From: CALVNN01 sp964393975 | GTDB taxonomy: Bacteria; Bacillota; Clostridia; Christensenellales; UBA1242 | NCBI GenBank assembly: GCA_964393975.1 | Contig: CAYMVO010000010.1 | Location: 1 to 40,631, forward strand | Length of the DNA: 40,631 bases | Direction: 5' to 3' | In this document: piece by piece, positions 31,508-39,176 of the stretch | How the letters are laid out: every line of letters begins with the position of its first letter | How positions within the stretch are numbered: the first letter of the stretch is position 1 | Notes under the pieces: model-generated | Told to the model about the DNA's origin: nothing | Database searches by the model: none | The model's input: the letters and a program-made list of their open reading frames with translations, nothing else | Translations under genes and position numbers: made by a program

Positions 31508-32242
31508 ATGGGGATTTTTAGTAGATTGTATGAGATGATAAAACAAGGATTCAAGGTAAATATTGATGATAGTGAGCTTGGTGAACAGTTAGTATATTTT
31601 ATATGTGGGAGCGAAGCTTTACCTATGCCACTTGGACAAGCAGAGGAAGATGAGTTATTGAAACAACTTAGCGGAGAAAGTAGGGAAGAGGTGTGTGCAA
31701 AATTGATTGAACACAATATTCGCTTGGTTATTTACATATCTAAAAAATTTGAAAATACAGGTGTAGATAGTGAAGATTTGATTTCTATTGGTGCTATTGG
31801 GCTTATTAAGGCTGTAAAAAGTTATAAATATGAGAAAAATATCAAGCTCGCTACTTATGCTTCTAGATGTATAGAAAACGAAATTTTGATGCATTTAAGA
31901 AAGGTTGTTAGACAAAAAGGAGAGATTAGTATAGATGAACCATTAAATGTGGATTATGATGGGAATGAATTACTTTTAGCGGATATTTTAAGCAATGAAA
32001 ATGATAATGTTGGGTTAAAAATTGAAATGGATGAGGAAAAACGTTTACTTTATAAAGCGATAGAAAGCCTTAATCAAACTGAACGAGAGATAATGGAAAT
32101 GCGCTTTGGGTTAGGTGGGAATCAAGAGTTGACTCAAAAAGAAGTGGCTGACAAACTTGGAATTTCACAAAGTTATATAAGCAGATTGGAAAAAAAGATA
32201 TTTAATAGACTAAAAAAAGATTTGTTAAAATATAACATTTAA
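31508..32242 (+). CDS. sigE: RNA polymerase sigma factor SigE (pro-form), mother cell
   Basis: The 244-residue factor starts at the ATG at 31508, 8 bases after SD TGGAGG (31494-31499); an upstream in-frame ATG at 31493 overlaps that SD and is rejected. Residues 1-30 form the pro-sequence, and the segment VYFICGSEALP (29-39) closely resembles the B. subtilis processing site. Regions 2 (RLVIYISKKFENTGVDSEDLISIGAIGLIKAVKSYKYEKNIKLATYASRCIENEILMHLR) and 4 (TQKEVADKLGISQSYISRLEKKI) are intact. It starts two bases after spoIIGA. Confidence 0.95.
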   Translation: MGIFSRLYEMIKQGFKVNIDDSELGEQLVYFICGSEALPMPLGQAEEDELLKQLSGESREEVCAKLIEHNIRLVIYISKKFENTGVDSEDLISIGAIGLIKAVKSYKYEKNIKLATYASRCIENEILMHLRKVVRQKGEISIDEPLNVDYDGNELLLADILSNENDNVGLKIEMDEEKRLLYKAIESLNQTEREIMEMRFGLGGNQELTQKEVADKLGISQSYISRLEKKIFNRLKKDLLKYNI

Positions 32243-32271
32243 TTAAATTTTTTATCGTATATTGCTTTTAA

Positions 32272-32300
32272 GTATAAAAGTATTTTAATATGGTAAACAT
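32272..32300 (+). promoter_or_regulatory. Sigma-F/G-type promoter of sigG
   Basis: GTATA (32272-32276), 15 bases, GGTAAACAT (32292-32300). This matches the forespore pattern (GYATA, 15-16, GGnnAnaHT) at all but one position of the -10. In B. subtilis sigG is transcribed by sigma-F and then by sigma-G. The start point would be about 32307. Confidence 0.75.
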
Positions 32301-32332
32301 AAAATCAACAAGTAATAGGAGAAGTTGATTTT
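32301..32332 (+). promoter_or_regulatory. Hairpin enclosing the sigG SD
   Basis: AAAATCAAC (32301-32309) is perfectly complementary to GTTGATTTT (32324-32332), and the 14-base loop holds the SD (TAGGAGAA). The 3' arm ends right before the ATG. A transcript from the forespore promoter would start inside the 5' arm and lose most of it, while a read-through transcript from spoIIGA-sigE would have the whole hairpin. Confidence 0.7.
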
Positions 32333-33103
32333 ATGGCGTCAAAAAAAGTAGTTATATGTGGGATTAATACTTCACAATTGCCTGTACTCTCTGCTCGTGA
32401 AATGGCTGATTTAATGGTAAAACTTAAACGTGGAGATGAGAGCGCACGCGAAGAGTTTATATTTGGTAATATTAAACTCGTTTTGTCGGTGTGTCAAAGA
32501 TTTGGGGGCAAAAAAGAAAGTATCGATGATATTTTTCAGGTTGGATGTGTTGGGCTTATAAAAGCTATCGATAATTTTGATATGGCATTAAATGTAAAGT
32601 TTTCTACTTACGCAGTGCCTATGATTATAGGTGAAATACGTAGATTTTTGAGGGATAGTACTAGTGTCCGTGTTAGTAGAAGTTTGCGTGATGTAGCGTA
32701 TAAGGTGTTGAAGTCTCGTGAAAAATTGATTGAGGGAAAAGCTGAAGAGCCTAGTTTGGATGAAATTGCTGAAGATATAGGTATTCCTTTAGCTGAAGTT
32801 GTGTGTGCTTTGGATGCTATAAGCGATACTATGTCTTTGGATGAACCAGCATATAATGATGGTCAAGATTCAATTATGATTATGGATCAGATTAGTGACA
32901 CAAGTAAAATAGATGAAGTGGAGCGAATCACGTTAATGCAGTCGCTTAATGAACTCAGTAAAAGAGAAAAACAAATACTACTGATGAGATATTTTATTGG
33001 TAAAACTCAAGTAGAAATATCAAATGAGGTTGGTATTTCGCAGGCACAAGTGAGTAGGTTAGAAAAGAATGCACTAAACACTTTGAAAAAAACTATTAGT
33101 TAA
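32333..33103 (+). CDS. sigG: RNA polymerase sigma factor SigG, late forespore
   Basis: The 256-residue factor has the sigma-G signature at its start (KKVVICGINTSQLPVLS), where related sigma-F differs. Region 2 includes FQVGCVGLIKAIDNFDMALNVKFSTYAVPMIIGEIRRFLRD, and region 4 ends TQVEISNEVGISQAQVSRLEK. It directs late forespore genes such as those for small acid-soluble proteins. spoIIGA-sigE-sigG is the universal order in spore formers. The control elements are the forespore-type promoter and SD hairpin just upstream. Confidence 0.96.
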   Translation: MASKKVVICGINTSQLPVLSAREMADLMVKLKRGDESAREEFIFGNIKLVLSVCQRFGGKKESIDDIFQVGCVGLIKAIDNFDMALNVKFSTYAVPMIIGEIRRFLRDSTSVRVSRSLRDVAYKVLKSREKLIEGKAEEPSLDEIAEDIGIPLAEVVCALDAISDTMSLDEPAYNDGQDSIMIMDQISDTSKIDEVERITLMQSLNELSKREKQILLMRYFIGKTQVEISNEVGISQAQVSRLEKNALNTLKKTIS

Positions 33104-33244
33104 ATATACAATATACACATTTTAGGTGATTTCTTGAATAGAATAATTATATATTGTCGGTGAAGCTTAAGTGAGGTGTTTTTAACAAGTCTAATGCGTT
33201 GGTAAAAATTCTCATTTTGCAAATAATTCTTAGTAGGTTATTTT

Positions 33245-33574
33245 ATGATTGAATCATCTTTTTTTGAACTAAGGAGTAAAGATGTTGTTAACATAGTTGA
33301 CGGTAAGAGTCTAGGGCGTATATGTGATATAGTCGTTGAAATTTGTTCAGGTCAGGTATTAGGGTTTATTGTGCCTAATGGAATGAATTTTGCGAGCATT
33401 TTTAGAGGGGTAGAAGAGGTCTTTATTCCTTATCAAAATATTTGTAAAATTGGTAAAGATGTCATTTTGGTGGAGTTGAATTTGACCGAGGTTAGAAATT
33501 TTAAGGTAGATAAGTTTAGCGATGTTGCCACGCTTAACAAATTAGAAGTGAAGAAAAACGAAGAAACAAAATAA
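33245..33574 (+). CDS. PRC-barrel protein of the YlmC/YmxH family
   Basis: The 109-residue protein has a PRC-barrel pattern: FFELRSKDVVNIVDGKSLGRICDIVVEICSGQVLGFIVP (about residues 6-44) and VFIPYQNICKIGKDVILVEL (59-78). YlmC/YmxH proteins are linked to sporulation and lie after sigG in many Clostridia, but their activity is not known. The SD before the ATG is weak (TAGTAGG). The 141-base gap upstream holds no promoter I trust. Confidence 0.8.
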   Translation: MIESSFFELRSKDVVNIVDGKSLGRICDIVVEICSGQVLGFIVPNGMNFASIFRGVEEVFIPYQNICKIGKDVILVELNLTEVRNFKVDKFSDVATLNKLEVKKNEETK

Positions 33575-33594
33575 AACAAATTTATTGAAATAAG

Positions 33595-33623
33595 TTGATT
33601 TTTTTTGTGGCTTAAGGTATAAT
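33595..33623 (+). promoter_or_regulatory. nrdR promoter
   Basis: TTGATT (33595-33600), 17 bases, a perfect TATAAT (33618-33623). The start point near 33630 leaves a leader of about 14 nt with SD AGAGGT. Confidence 0.75.
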
Positions 33624-33643
33624 GTACACAAGAGGTAAATTAT

Positions 33644-34087
33644 ATGAGATGCTTTTTTTGTGGTAGTTCAAATAGTAAAGTTTTAGATAGTAGAGTGACT
33701 GATATGCAAAGGTCGATTAGGCGTAGAAGAGAATGCCTTAATTGTGGTAAAAGATTTACCACATATGAGAGTGTGGAGGTGGTCCCTGTTTTGATTATAA
33801 AGAAAGACCATAGTCGTCAACCTTTTGATATGGATAAATTAAAGAAGAGTGTTGTTATTGCTTGCGAAAAAAGACCTGTGAGTATAGAAAAAATAAACAA
33901 GGTTTGTGAGGATGTTGAAAAAGAAATTTACAATTCTACATCTCAAGAGATTGAAAGTAGTACAGTGGGCGAGTTGGTCTTAAGGAAACTTAGATATTTG
34001 GATGAGCTTGCTTTTGTTAGATACGCCATTGTGTTTAAAAAATTTGACAATATTGAACAGTTAATGGGATATCTAAGGACTTGTTAA
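33644..34087 (+). CDS. nrdR: Transcriptional repressor NrdR
   Basis: The 147-residue regulator senses ATP/dATP and represses ribonucleotide reductase genes. The zinc ribbon uses C3, C6, C31 and C34, with the DNA-contacting SIRRRREC stretch between; an ATP-cone follows (VLIIKKDHSRQPFDMDKLKKSVVIACEKRPV, about residues 49-79). No nrd gene is in the window, so its targets are elsewhere. It often follows the sporulation cluster in Clostridia. Confidence 0.96.
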   Translation: MRCFFCGSSNSKVLDSRVTDMQRSIRRRRECLNCGKRFTTYESVEVVPVLIIKKDHSRQPFDMDKLKKSVVIACEKRPVSIEKINKVCEDVEKEIYNSTSQEIESSTVGELVLRKLRYLDELAFVRYAIVFKKFDNIEQLMGYLRTC

Positions 34088-34105
34088 TTTACCATAAAAG
34101 ATTGA

Positions 34106-34114
34106 TGTTATAAT
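34106..34114 (+). promoter_or_regulatory. feoAB promoter, extended -10
   Basis: TGTTATAAT (34106-34114): a perfect TATAAT with an extended TG. No good -35 at 17 bases. The start point would be about 34121, just ahead of the structured leader. No Fur box was recognised, though one could be missed by eye. Confidence 0.55.
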
Positions 34115-34127
34115 TTTTTAGTATGAT

Positions 34128-34216
34128 AGCCATTGAAAGTGATTGGCTCGGTTTTATAACCTTGTAGCCCCCTACTAAGTAAAGTATTTATATGCTTGTA
34201 GGCACTTTCTTTTTTT
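34128..34216 (+). promoter_or_regulatory. feoAB leader: three-way junction attenuator candidate
   Basis: GAAAGTG (34135-34141) pairs with CACTTTC (34203-34209) and seven T follow (34210-34216), making a terminator whose stem closes a compact junction. Arm 1 is GGCT/AGCC (34145-34148, 34166-34169) with inner GGTT/AACC and loop TTAT; arm 2 is CCTAC/GTAGG (34171-34175, 34198-34202) with inner AAG/CTT. An upstream AGCCA (34128-34132) can pair with TGGCT (34144-34148) instead, which would break arm 1. The layout is that of a metabolite- or metal-sensing attenuator in front of an iron transporter. It does not look like the NiCo, yybP-ykoY or M-box families as I remember them. Confidence 0.55.
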
Positions 34217-34258
34217 ATTTTGTGTACTAAATATATGGCAACTTTCATATTTTATTAT

Positions 34259-34480
34259 ATGAGTATAAAAAATGCAAAATTAAATATATCATACGAGATT
34301 TCTTATATCGATGCCGATATTGCTACTGCAAGGCGGTTGAATGAATTGGGGCTATATAAAGGTGGAAAGTTAATTATCAGAAGAAAATCTATATTTGGTA
34401 AATCTTATTTGGTGGAATTGCAAGGTAGTTTTATCGCTATGAGATATAGCGTTTTAAAAGGGGTGAGGCTGAATGGATAA
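34259..34480 (+). CDS. feoA: Ferrous iron transport protein A
   Basis: The 73-residue SH3-like protein binds the FeoB GTPase and is needed for iron uptake. RRLNELGLYKGGKLIIRRKSIFGKSYLVELQGSFIAMR (about residues 26-63) is typical. The frame is open from a GTG at 34220 and also has an ATG at 34235; neither these nor the chosen ATG at 34259 has a visible SD. The choice rests on family length. The 3' end overlaps feoB by eight bases. Confidence 0.82.
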   Translation: MSIKNAKLNISYEISYIDADIATARRLNELGLYKGGKLIIRRKSIFGKSYLVELQGSFIAMRYSVLKGVRLNG

Positions 34481-36527
34481 TGTCATTTTAGTAGGTAATC
34501 CAAATACTGGTAAAACCACGCTTTTTAATCGGCTAACAAATAGTAATGAACATATTGGTAATTGGCATGGTGTGACTATTGATGCTGTGAGTAAAAAATT
34601 TACTTATGGTAATAATGTTCACAATATAATAGATTTACCTGGTGTGTATTCGCTAACGGCTTTTAATCCCGAAGAAAAAGTAACTATTGATTACTTGTTT
34701 GAAAAGCATTATAAAGTCTTAAATATCTGTGATATTAATAATTTATCACACAATTTGTACTTAACTTTGCAGTTACTAGAGGCTGGATTTGATATTTGCA
34801 TAGTGGTCAATCTAACTGACAAAAAAGACCACACTAGTACTATAAATGCTTTAAAAAAAATATTTTGTGAGCGGATAGCGTTTGTTGACGTACAAAGAGA
34901 TAAAGATTTGTTGCATACTATAGATTGTGTACTAAATGTTCGTGATACCATAGATATTGATATGTCTTATTTAAAGACATATTGCAAAGATGCGTCCATT
35001 TTAGCAGAAAACGCTAAAAAAATAAATGTAAATAAAGAGTTTGCTTGGTTAAAGTTAATTGAAAACGATATGAGTCTTATAGACAGGCTTGGTATAAGTG
35101 AAAAGCAGATTGATAAGATAGAAGAAAGGCAAGTTTCGTTTACTTCTGATATGATAGCGAGTGCAAGATATGAGTTTATTGCAAATATTTTACCTAAAAG
35201 CAAAGTAAAAATCAGTATATTAGATAAATTATTATTAAATCGGTGCTTAGCAATTCCTATATTTTTGGTGGTGGTGTTATCAATATTTTACATCACGTTT
35301 GGTCCAGTGGGTACTTTTTTAAAGGATGGGTTATCACATCTAGTACAAGATTTATTGGGACAAAACCTTTATATTTTTATGCAAGAGAATAACTTTAATT
35401 ATGTTTTGACAGATTTTGTGTATAAGGGACTTATATGTGGTGTTGGCGGAATATTATCTTTTTTACCACAAATTGTATTACTATTTTTCTTTTTATCACT
35501 ATTAGAAGAGTCAGGGTATTTGAGTAGATTGGCTTTTATTTTTGATGACTTGTTTGCAAAAATTGGATTAAGTGGTAAGAGTTTGTTTACCTTAATAATG
35601 AGTTTTGGTTGTTCAACTATTGCTATGATGACTGCTAGAAATATTGAAGATGAGAATGTAAAGAAAAAGACTATGATTTTGTCTCCGTATATGTGTTGTA
35701 GTGCAAAACTACCTATTTTTGTAATACTGACTTCGGTCTTTTTTGGTGGTAACTTTTTAGTAATATTTGGTTTATATATCCTAACAATATTTGTTAGTGT
35801 ACTAGTTGCTATTTTGTACAATCGTAAATTATCTTTAGATAATGACAGCTTTATATTAGAATTTCCAACATATAGAGTGCCAACTTTACGAAAAATGGGT
35901 GATTTTGTCTGTACAAACAGTTTAATCTTTCTAAATAAAGTCGGTAGCATGTTAATTTTATTTAGTATCATATTTTATTTTCTTAATAGTTATGATTTTA
36001 ATCTTATCCACATAGATTTGGGTGGTATTAGTATTATGCAAAGAATTTGTGAATTAATTGCGCCGTTGTTTGCTCCTCTTGGCTTTGGTGATTGGGGTGC
36101 AGTATCTGCTTTGGTTTCGGGCGTTGTCGCTAAAGAAATAATAGTTGGTAGCATTGGAATGATAAACGGCGTTGATGCTAGCGGTATTGCTCAAAGTCTT
36201 GTGGACACTTCTTCGAATATATACTTTGAAGCGGGAAGTGCTTTATCGTTTATGGCATTTGCTTTGTTGTACACACCGTGTCTTTCTAGCATCTCTGTTA
36301 TGGTTAAACAACTAGGCGGTAAACAGACAGCAAAATCGTTAGTACTTGAATTTGTTGTTGCATACCTCACCGCTTTATGTGTATATCTTTCTAGTAAGAT
36401 TTTTGATTTTAATATTATTGCAATAGGTACAATGTTCGTATTGATTATTTTTATTGTATTGTTATCATCAAAAAATGCAAAATGCGTAAAATGCAAAGGT
36501 TTGTGTGCTGATTGTTTTTTAAAATGA
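34473..36527 (+). CDS. feoB: Ferrous iron transporter B
   Basis: The 684-residue protein has a cytosolic G domain and membrane core that import Fe(II). G1 is GNPNTGKTT (residues 8-16), G3 DLPG (54-57), G4 NLTD (113-116). The membrane part contains two gate repeats with LICGVGGILSFLPQIVLLFF and SFGCSTIAMMTARNI, and GVVAKEIIVGS. The C-terminus ends with C-x2-C-x3-C-x2-C (CVKCKGLCADC), a cysteine tail seen in part of the family and able to bind metal. It overlaps feoA, and SD GGGGTGAGG lies inside feoA. No clear terminator follows. Confidence 0.95.
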   Translation: MDNVILVGNPNTGKTTLFNRLTNSNEHIGNWHGVTIDAVSKKFTYGNNVHNIIDLPGVYSLTAFNPEEKVTIDYLFEKHYKVLNICDINNLSHNLYLTLQLLEAGFDICIVVNLTDKKDHTSTINALKKIFCERIAFVDVQRDKDLLHTIDCVLNVRDTIDIDMSYLKTYCKDASILAENAKKINVNKEFAWLKLIENDMSLIDRLGISEKQIDKIEERQVSFTSDMIASARYEFIANILPKSKVKISILDKLLLNRCLAIPIFLVVVLSIFYITFGPVGTFLKDGLSHLVQDLLGQNLYIFMQENNFNYVLTDFVYKGLICGVGGILSFLPQIVLLFFFLSLLEESGYLSRLAFIFDDLFAKIGLSGKSLFTLIMSFGCSTIAMMTARNIEDENVKKKTMILSPYMCCSAKLPIFVILTSVFFGGNFLVIFGLYILTIFVSVLVAILYNRKLSLDNDSFILEFPTYRVPTLRKMGDFVCTNSLIFLNKVGSMLILFSIIFYFLNSYDFNLIHIDLGGISIMQRICELIAPLFAPLGFGDWGAVSALVSGVVAKEIIVGSIGMINGVDASGIAQSLVDTSSNIYFEAGSALSFMAFALLYTPCLSSISVMVKQLGGKQTAKSLVLEFVVAYLTALCVYLSSKIFDFNIIAIGTMFVLIIFIVLLSSKNAKCVKCKGLCADCFLK

Positions 36528-36528
36528 C

Positions 36529-36556
36529 TTGACTATTTTTAAATTAGTATTATAAT
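36529..36556 (+). promoter_or_regulatory. rsmD promoter giving a leaderless message
   Basis: TTGACT (36529-36534), 16 bases, TATAAT (36551-36556). The expected start point, about seven bases after the -10, coincides with the A of the rsmD ATG at 36563. Confidence 0.7.
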
Positions 36557-36562
36557 AACCTT

Positions 36563-37114
36563 ATGAGAATTATTGCAGGAAGATATAAAGGTAGAACGCT
36601 TTTAGCGCCTGAAAACGAACGAGTAAAACCTACCTTAGACAGAGTGAAAGAAGCGATTTTTGATAAGTTACAATTTGATATACCAAATAGCAATGTGTTA
36701 GATTTGTTTGCTGGTAGTGGGGCGTTAGGACTGGAGGCATACAGTAGAAATGCTTTGAGTGTTACACTTGTAGATATTGATACTAGTTTAGTAAGAAGAA
36801 ATATAGAAAAGCTTAATGTGGATGTAAGGCTTTTTGAGCGAGATGCTATGAAAGCACTTGAGGAGTTTAAAGAGAGAGGAGATGTTTTTGATATAATTTT
36901 ATTAGATCCGCCATTTAAAAGTACTTATGGCGAAAAGGCAATAGAATATATTGATAAAAACGGTCTTTTAAGTAGTAAAGGTGTTATTGTGTGGGAGCGT
37001 GCTTATTCGGTAAGTGTGCCGTTGAATCTTACAAATCTTTGCGTGGATAAAATAAAAAAATACGGTACTATTCAGGTGATTTATTTAAATCATATAAGCA
37101 GTGTAAATAATTAG
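36563..37114 (+). CDS. rsmD: 16S rRNA guanine-N2 methyltransferase RsmD
   Basis: The 183-residue enzyme methylates a guanine (G966 in E. coli) of 16S rRNA. The SAM site is LDLFAGSGALG (residues 46-56) and the catalytic motif DPPF (115-118); MRIIAGRYKGRTL at the start is typical. There is no SD, and the promoter puts the transcript start on the ATG, so translation is probably leaderless. In many Bacillota it is followed by coaD; here infC follows instead. Confidence 0.92.
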   Translation: MRIIAGRYKGRTLLAPENERVKPTLDRVKEAIFDKLQFDIPNSNVLDLFAGSGALGLEAYSRNALSVTLVDIDTSLVRRNIEKLNVDVRLFERDAMKALEEFKERGDVFDIILLDPPFKSTYGEKAIEYIDKNGLLSSKGVIVWERAYSVSVPLNLTNLCVDKIKKYGTIQVIYLNHISSVNN

Positions 37115-37148
37115 TGATATACTAAGCAAAAAATTTTTACAAAAGTAG

Positions 37149-37177
37149 TTGACAAACGAACGAGCATATTGTATAAT
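37149..37177 (+). promoter_or_regulatory. Consensus promoter of infC operon
   Basis: TTGACA (37149-37154), 17 bases, TATAAT (37172-37177). Perfect match; start point near 37184, leader about 160 nt. Confidence 0.92.
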
Positions 37178-37195
37178 TAATTTGTTTTTGAAGAA

Positions 37196-37306
37196 GAGTG
37201 GACATTCTCACCTATGATAGAAATAGTTTTATCGGGTTCTACATTTAATTATACTTGTTTTGTTTATTAATGATAGAAGAATGGATACTTTGTCCATTCT
37301 CTTTTT
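37196..37306 (+). promoter_or_regulatory. infC-rpmI-rplT leader attenuator (L20-leader type)
   Basis: The terminator is AGAATGGA (37278-37285) with TCCATTCT (37293-37300), loop of seven, then CTTTTT to 37306. GAGTGGACA (37196-37204) can instead pair with TGTCCATTC (37291-37299), nine pairs with one G-T, using the same 3' strand and so preventing the terminator. Such a choice is the known design of infC-operon leaders in Bacillota, where L20 favours termination. L20 is the third gene of this operon. Confidence 0.8.
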
Positions 37307-37343
37307 GTTTCAAAAGCCATTTTATTTTTAGGAGGAACTTAAT

Positions 37344-37862
37344 ATTAAAGATTTGTTGATTAACGACCAAATTACTAGCCCACGAGTTAGACTGATTTCT
37401 ATCGAGGGTGAGCAATTAGGCGTTGTAGATTTGGATTTTGCAATGGGGAAAGCTGATGAAGAGGGACTTGATTTGGTAATGATTTCAAATTCGGGTAACG
37501 AGCCTGTTTGCAAGATAATGGATTATGGTAAGTATCGCTTTGAACAAACTAAAAAGTTAAAGGAGCAAAGAAAAAACCAGCAAGTTATTGAGGTGAAAGA
37601 GGTGCAACTTTCTTATATGATTCAGGAACACGATCTTGATGTGAAATACAAGAAAGCGTACAAGTTTTTGAGTGAGGGAAACAAGCTCAAGATTACTTTG
37701 ACGATTAGACACGGACAGGGCCGTATTAGTCCACAAGTAGGTATAGACCTTATGACTAATTTTGCTAATAGACTTGCTGATGTTGGTGTCATAGACAAGC
37801 CTGCAGTCCAAAATGGTAAGAAATTTTTATTGGTAATGGTACCTAAAAATAATAAAAAATAG
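37344..37862 (+). CDS. infC: Translation initiation factor IF-3 with ATT start
   Basis: The factor checks start codons and keeps subunits apart. The N-domain (LLINDQITSPRVRLISIEGEQLGVVDL) and C-domain (YKKAYKFLSEGNKLKITLTIRHGQ) are clear. No ATG fits. SD AGGAGG (37330-37335) lies 8 bases before an in-frame ATT at 37344, which gives the start MKDLLINDQI, matching other IF-3 proteins; the TTG at 37353 would be 17 bases from the SD. An ATT start is the known device by which IF-3 limits its own synthesis. The product is 172 residues. Confidence 0.93.
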   Translation: MKDLLINDQITSPRVRLISIEGEQLGVVDLDFAMGKADEEGLDLVMISNSGNEPVCKIMDYGKYRFEQTKKLKEQRKNQQVIEVKEVQLSYMIQEHDLDVKYKKAYKFLSEGNKLKITLTIRHGQGRISPQVGIDLMTNFANRLADVGVIDKPAVQNGKKFLLVMVPKNNKK

Positions 37863-37880
37863 ATTGAGGAGATTTTTAAT

Positions 37881-38078
37881 ATGCCAAAAATGAAGACAAA
37901 AACTGGCGCTAAAAAGCGTTTTAAAGTAAAAAAGAATGGTGATGTTACTTATAGTAAGATGAATAGGCGTCATATCTTGACAAAGAAACACACAAAAAGA
38001 CAAAGAGCAAATAGAAAAGGTGGCACTCTTAGTAGTGATAAGCAAGCTAAAACTATTAAGACACTTATTCAACATTAA
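37881..38078 (+). CDS. rpmI: 50S ribosomal protein L35 (bL35)
   Basis: The 65-residue product starts MPKMKTKTGAKKRFKVKKNG and has RRHILTKKHTKRQRANRKG; both are hallmarks of L35. It is 18 bases after infC with SD GAGGAGAT and precedes rplT as in all Bacillota. Confidence 0.96.
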   Translation: MPKMKTKTGAKKRFKVKKNGDVTYSKMNRRHILTKKHTKRQRANRKGGTLSSDKQAKTIKTLIQH

Positions 38079-38097
38079 TAGTTAGGAGATTTGAAGT

Positions 38098-38448
38098 ATG
38101 AGAATTAAGATGAGCGTAAACGCAAAGAAAAAGAGAAGAAAAATACTAAAACAGGCTAAAGGTTACTGGGGCGCTAGATCAAAGCTTTATAGACCTGCCA
38201 TCGAAGCTGTTATGAAGAGTGGTCAATATGCTTATGTAGGTAGAAGACTTAAAAAGCGTAATTTCCGTCAGCTTTGGATAGCAAGAATAAACGCTGCTTG
38301 TAGGGCAGAGGGTATTACTTATTCTAACTTTATGAACGGATTAAAGAAGAATAATATAAATCTTAACCGTAAGGTATTAGCTGATATGGCAGTAAACGAC
38401 CACGAGACTTTCGTTAAGTTGGTTGAACAAGTTAAGAACGCTAAATAA
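38098..38448 (+). CDS. rplT: 50S ribosomal protein L20 (bL20)
   Basis: The 116-residue product includes KKRRKILKQAKGYWGARSKLYRPAIEAVMKSGQYAYVGRRLKKRNFRQLWIARINAACR. L20 is needed early in large-subunit assembly and represses its own operon. The ATG at 38098 (SD AGGAG 9 bases upstream) aligns with the usual start; M5 at 38110 is the alternative. The start MRIKMSVNAKKKRRK replaces the common MARVKRG form. Confidence 0.95.
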   Translation: MRIKMSVNAKKKRRKILKQAKGYWGARSKLYRPAIEAVMKSGQYAYVGRRLKKRNFRQLWIARINAACRAEGITYSNFMNGLKKNNINLNRKVLADMAVNDHETFVKLVEQVKNAK

Positions 38449-38453
38449 ATAAT

Positions 38454-39170
38454 ATGATAACTTCGCGACAAAATAGTTTAGTAAAAGAAGTCCAGAAGTT
38501 ACACACCAAAAAACACCGCTTAGAAAGGGGTGCGTTTTTGGTTGAAGGGGAAAAGCTTTTTAACGAAGCAGTAAAAGGTGGGTATGAACTTTTAGCGCTT
38601 TATAGCACTATAGAGAGAGCGGGCGCCGTTCTTATAAATGATAGTGTATTAAAGGCAATGGCTACGACCATTTCTCCGCAAGATTTAGTTGCTGTTTTTA
38701 GAAAAAAAGAGACTAGTTTTGATGCGGTGAAAAAATGTATTGTATTAGACAATGTACAAGATCCTAGCAATATGGGCAGTATAGTGAGGAGTGCTTTAGG
38801 CGCGGGGTTTATGGATATAATCGCTGTAAATTGTGTCGATAAATACGAACCCAAAGTAATAAGGTCTAGTATGGGTGCAGTTTTTCATACAAATATTTTT
38901 GAATGTAATGAGACAGAAGCAATGGAAATTATTAAAAATAACGGACTTACTCTTGCTGTTTGTAGTATGGAGGGGAAGAGTGTATTTGAGACTGATTTTC
39001 CTGATAATATTGCTTTTGTGTTCGGCAATGAAGGGAATGGTGTGTCAAAATATTTTAGAAGTTTAGCAAGATTAAATCTTAGCATACCTATGAATGAACA
39101 GTTAGAAAGCCTTAATGTAGCGGTTAGTTCGGCTATACTTATGTACTTTTATAAATATAAAAAGGAGTAA
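38454..39170 (+). CDS. TrmH-family (SpoU) RNA 2'-O-methyltransferase
   Basis: The 238-residue enzyme should transfer a methyl group from SAM to an RNA ribose. The three SpoU motifs are N106-x-G-x3-R112 (NMGSIVR), GNEGNG (191-196) and IPM..ESLNVAV (211-224), which form the trefoil knot. An N-terminal substrate-binding domain precedes them. The place after rplT equals that of B. subtilis ysgA. The exact target base is not known. It starts five bases after rplT with no clear SD, so coupling is likely. Confidence 0.9.
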   Translation: MITSRQNSLVKEVQKLHTKKHRLERGAFLVEGEKLFNEAVKGGYELLALYSTIERAGAVLINDSVLKAMATTISPQDLVAVFRKKETSFDAVKKCIVLDNVQDPSNMGSIVRSALGAGFMDIIAVNCVDKYEPKVIRSSMGAVFHTNIFECNETEAMEIIKNNGLTLAVCSMEGKSVFETDFPDNIAFVFGNEGNGVSKYFRSLARLNLSIPMNEQLESLNVAVSSAILMYFYKYKKE

Positions 39171-39176
39171 TTAATA

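Noticed and set aside
34128..34216. NiCo, yybP-ykoY, M-box or purine riboswitch at feoAB
   Set aside because: The conserved blocks remembered for these families are not present, and the junction has three arms with very short joins.
35399..35971. 190-codon frame on the minus strand inside feoB
   Set aside because: It mirrors membrane-coding, AT-rich codons of feoB, has no SD and resembles no protein I know.
37353..37355. TTG as the infC start
   Set aside because: It lies 17 bases from the SD; the ATT at 37344 has ideal spacing and restores the conserved N-terminus.
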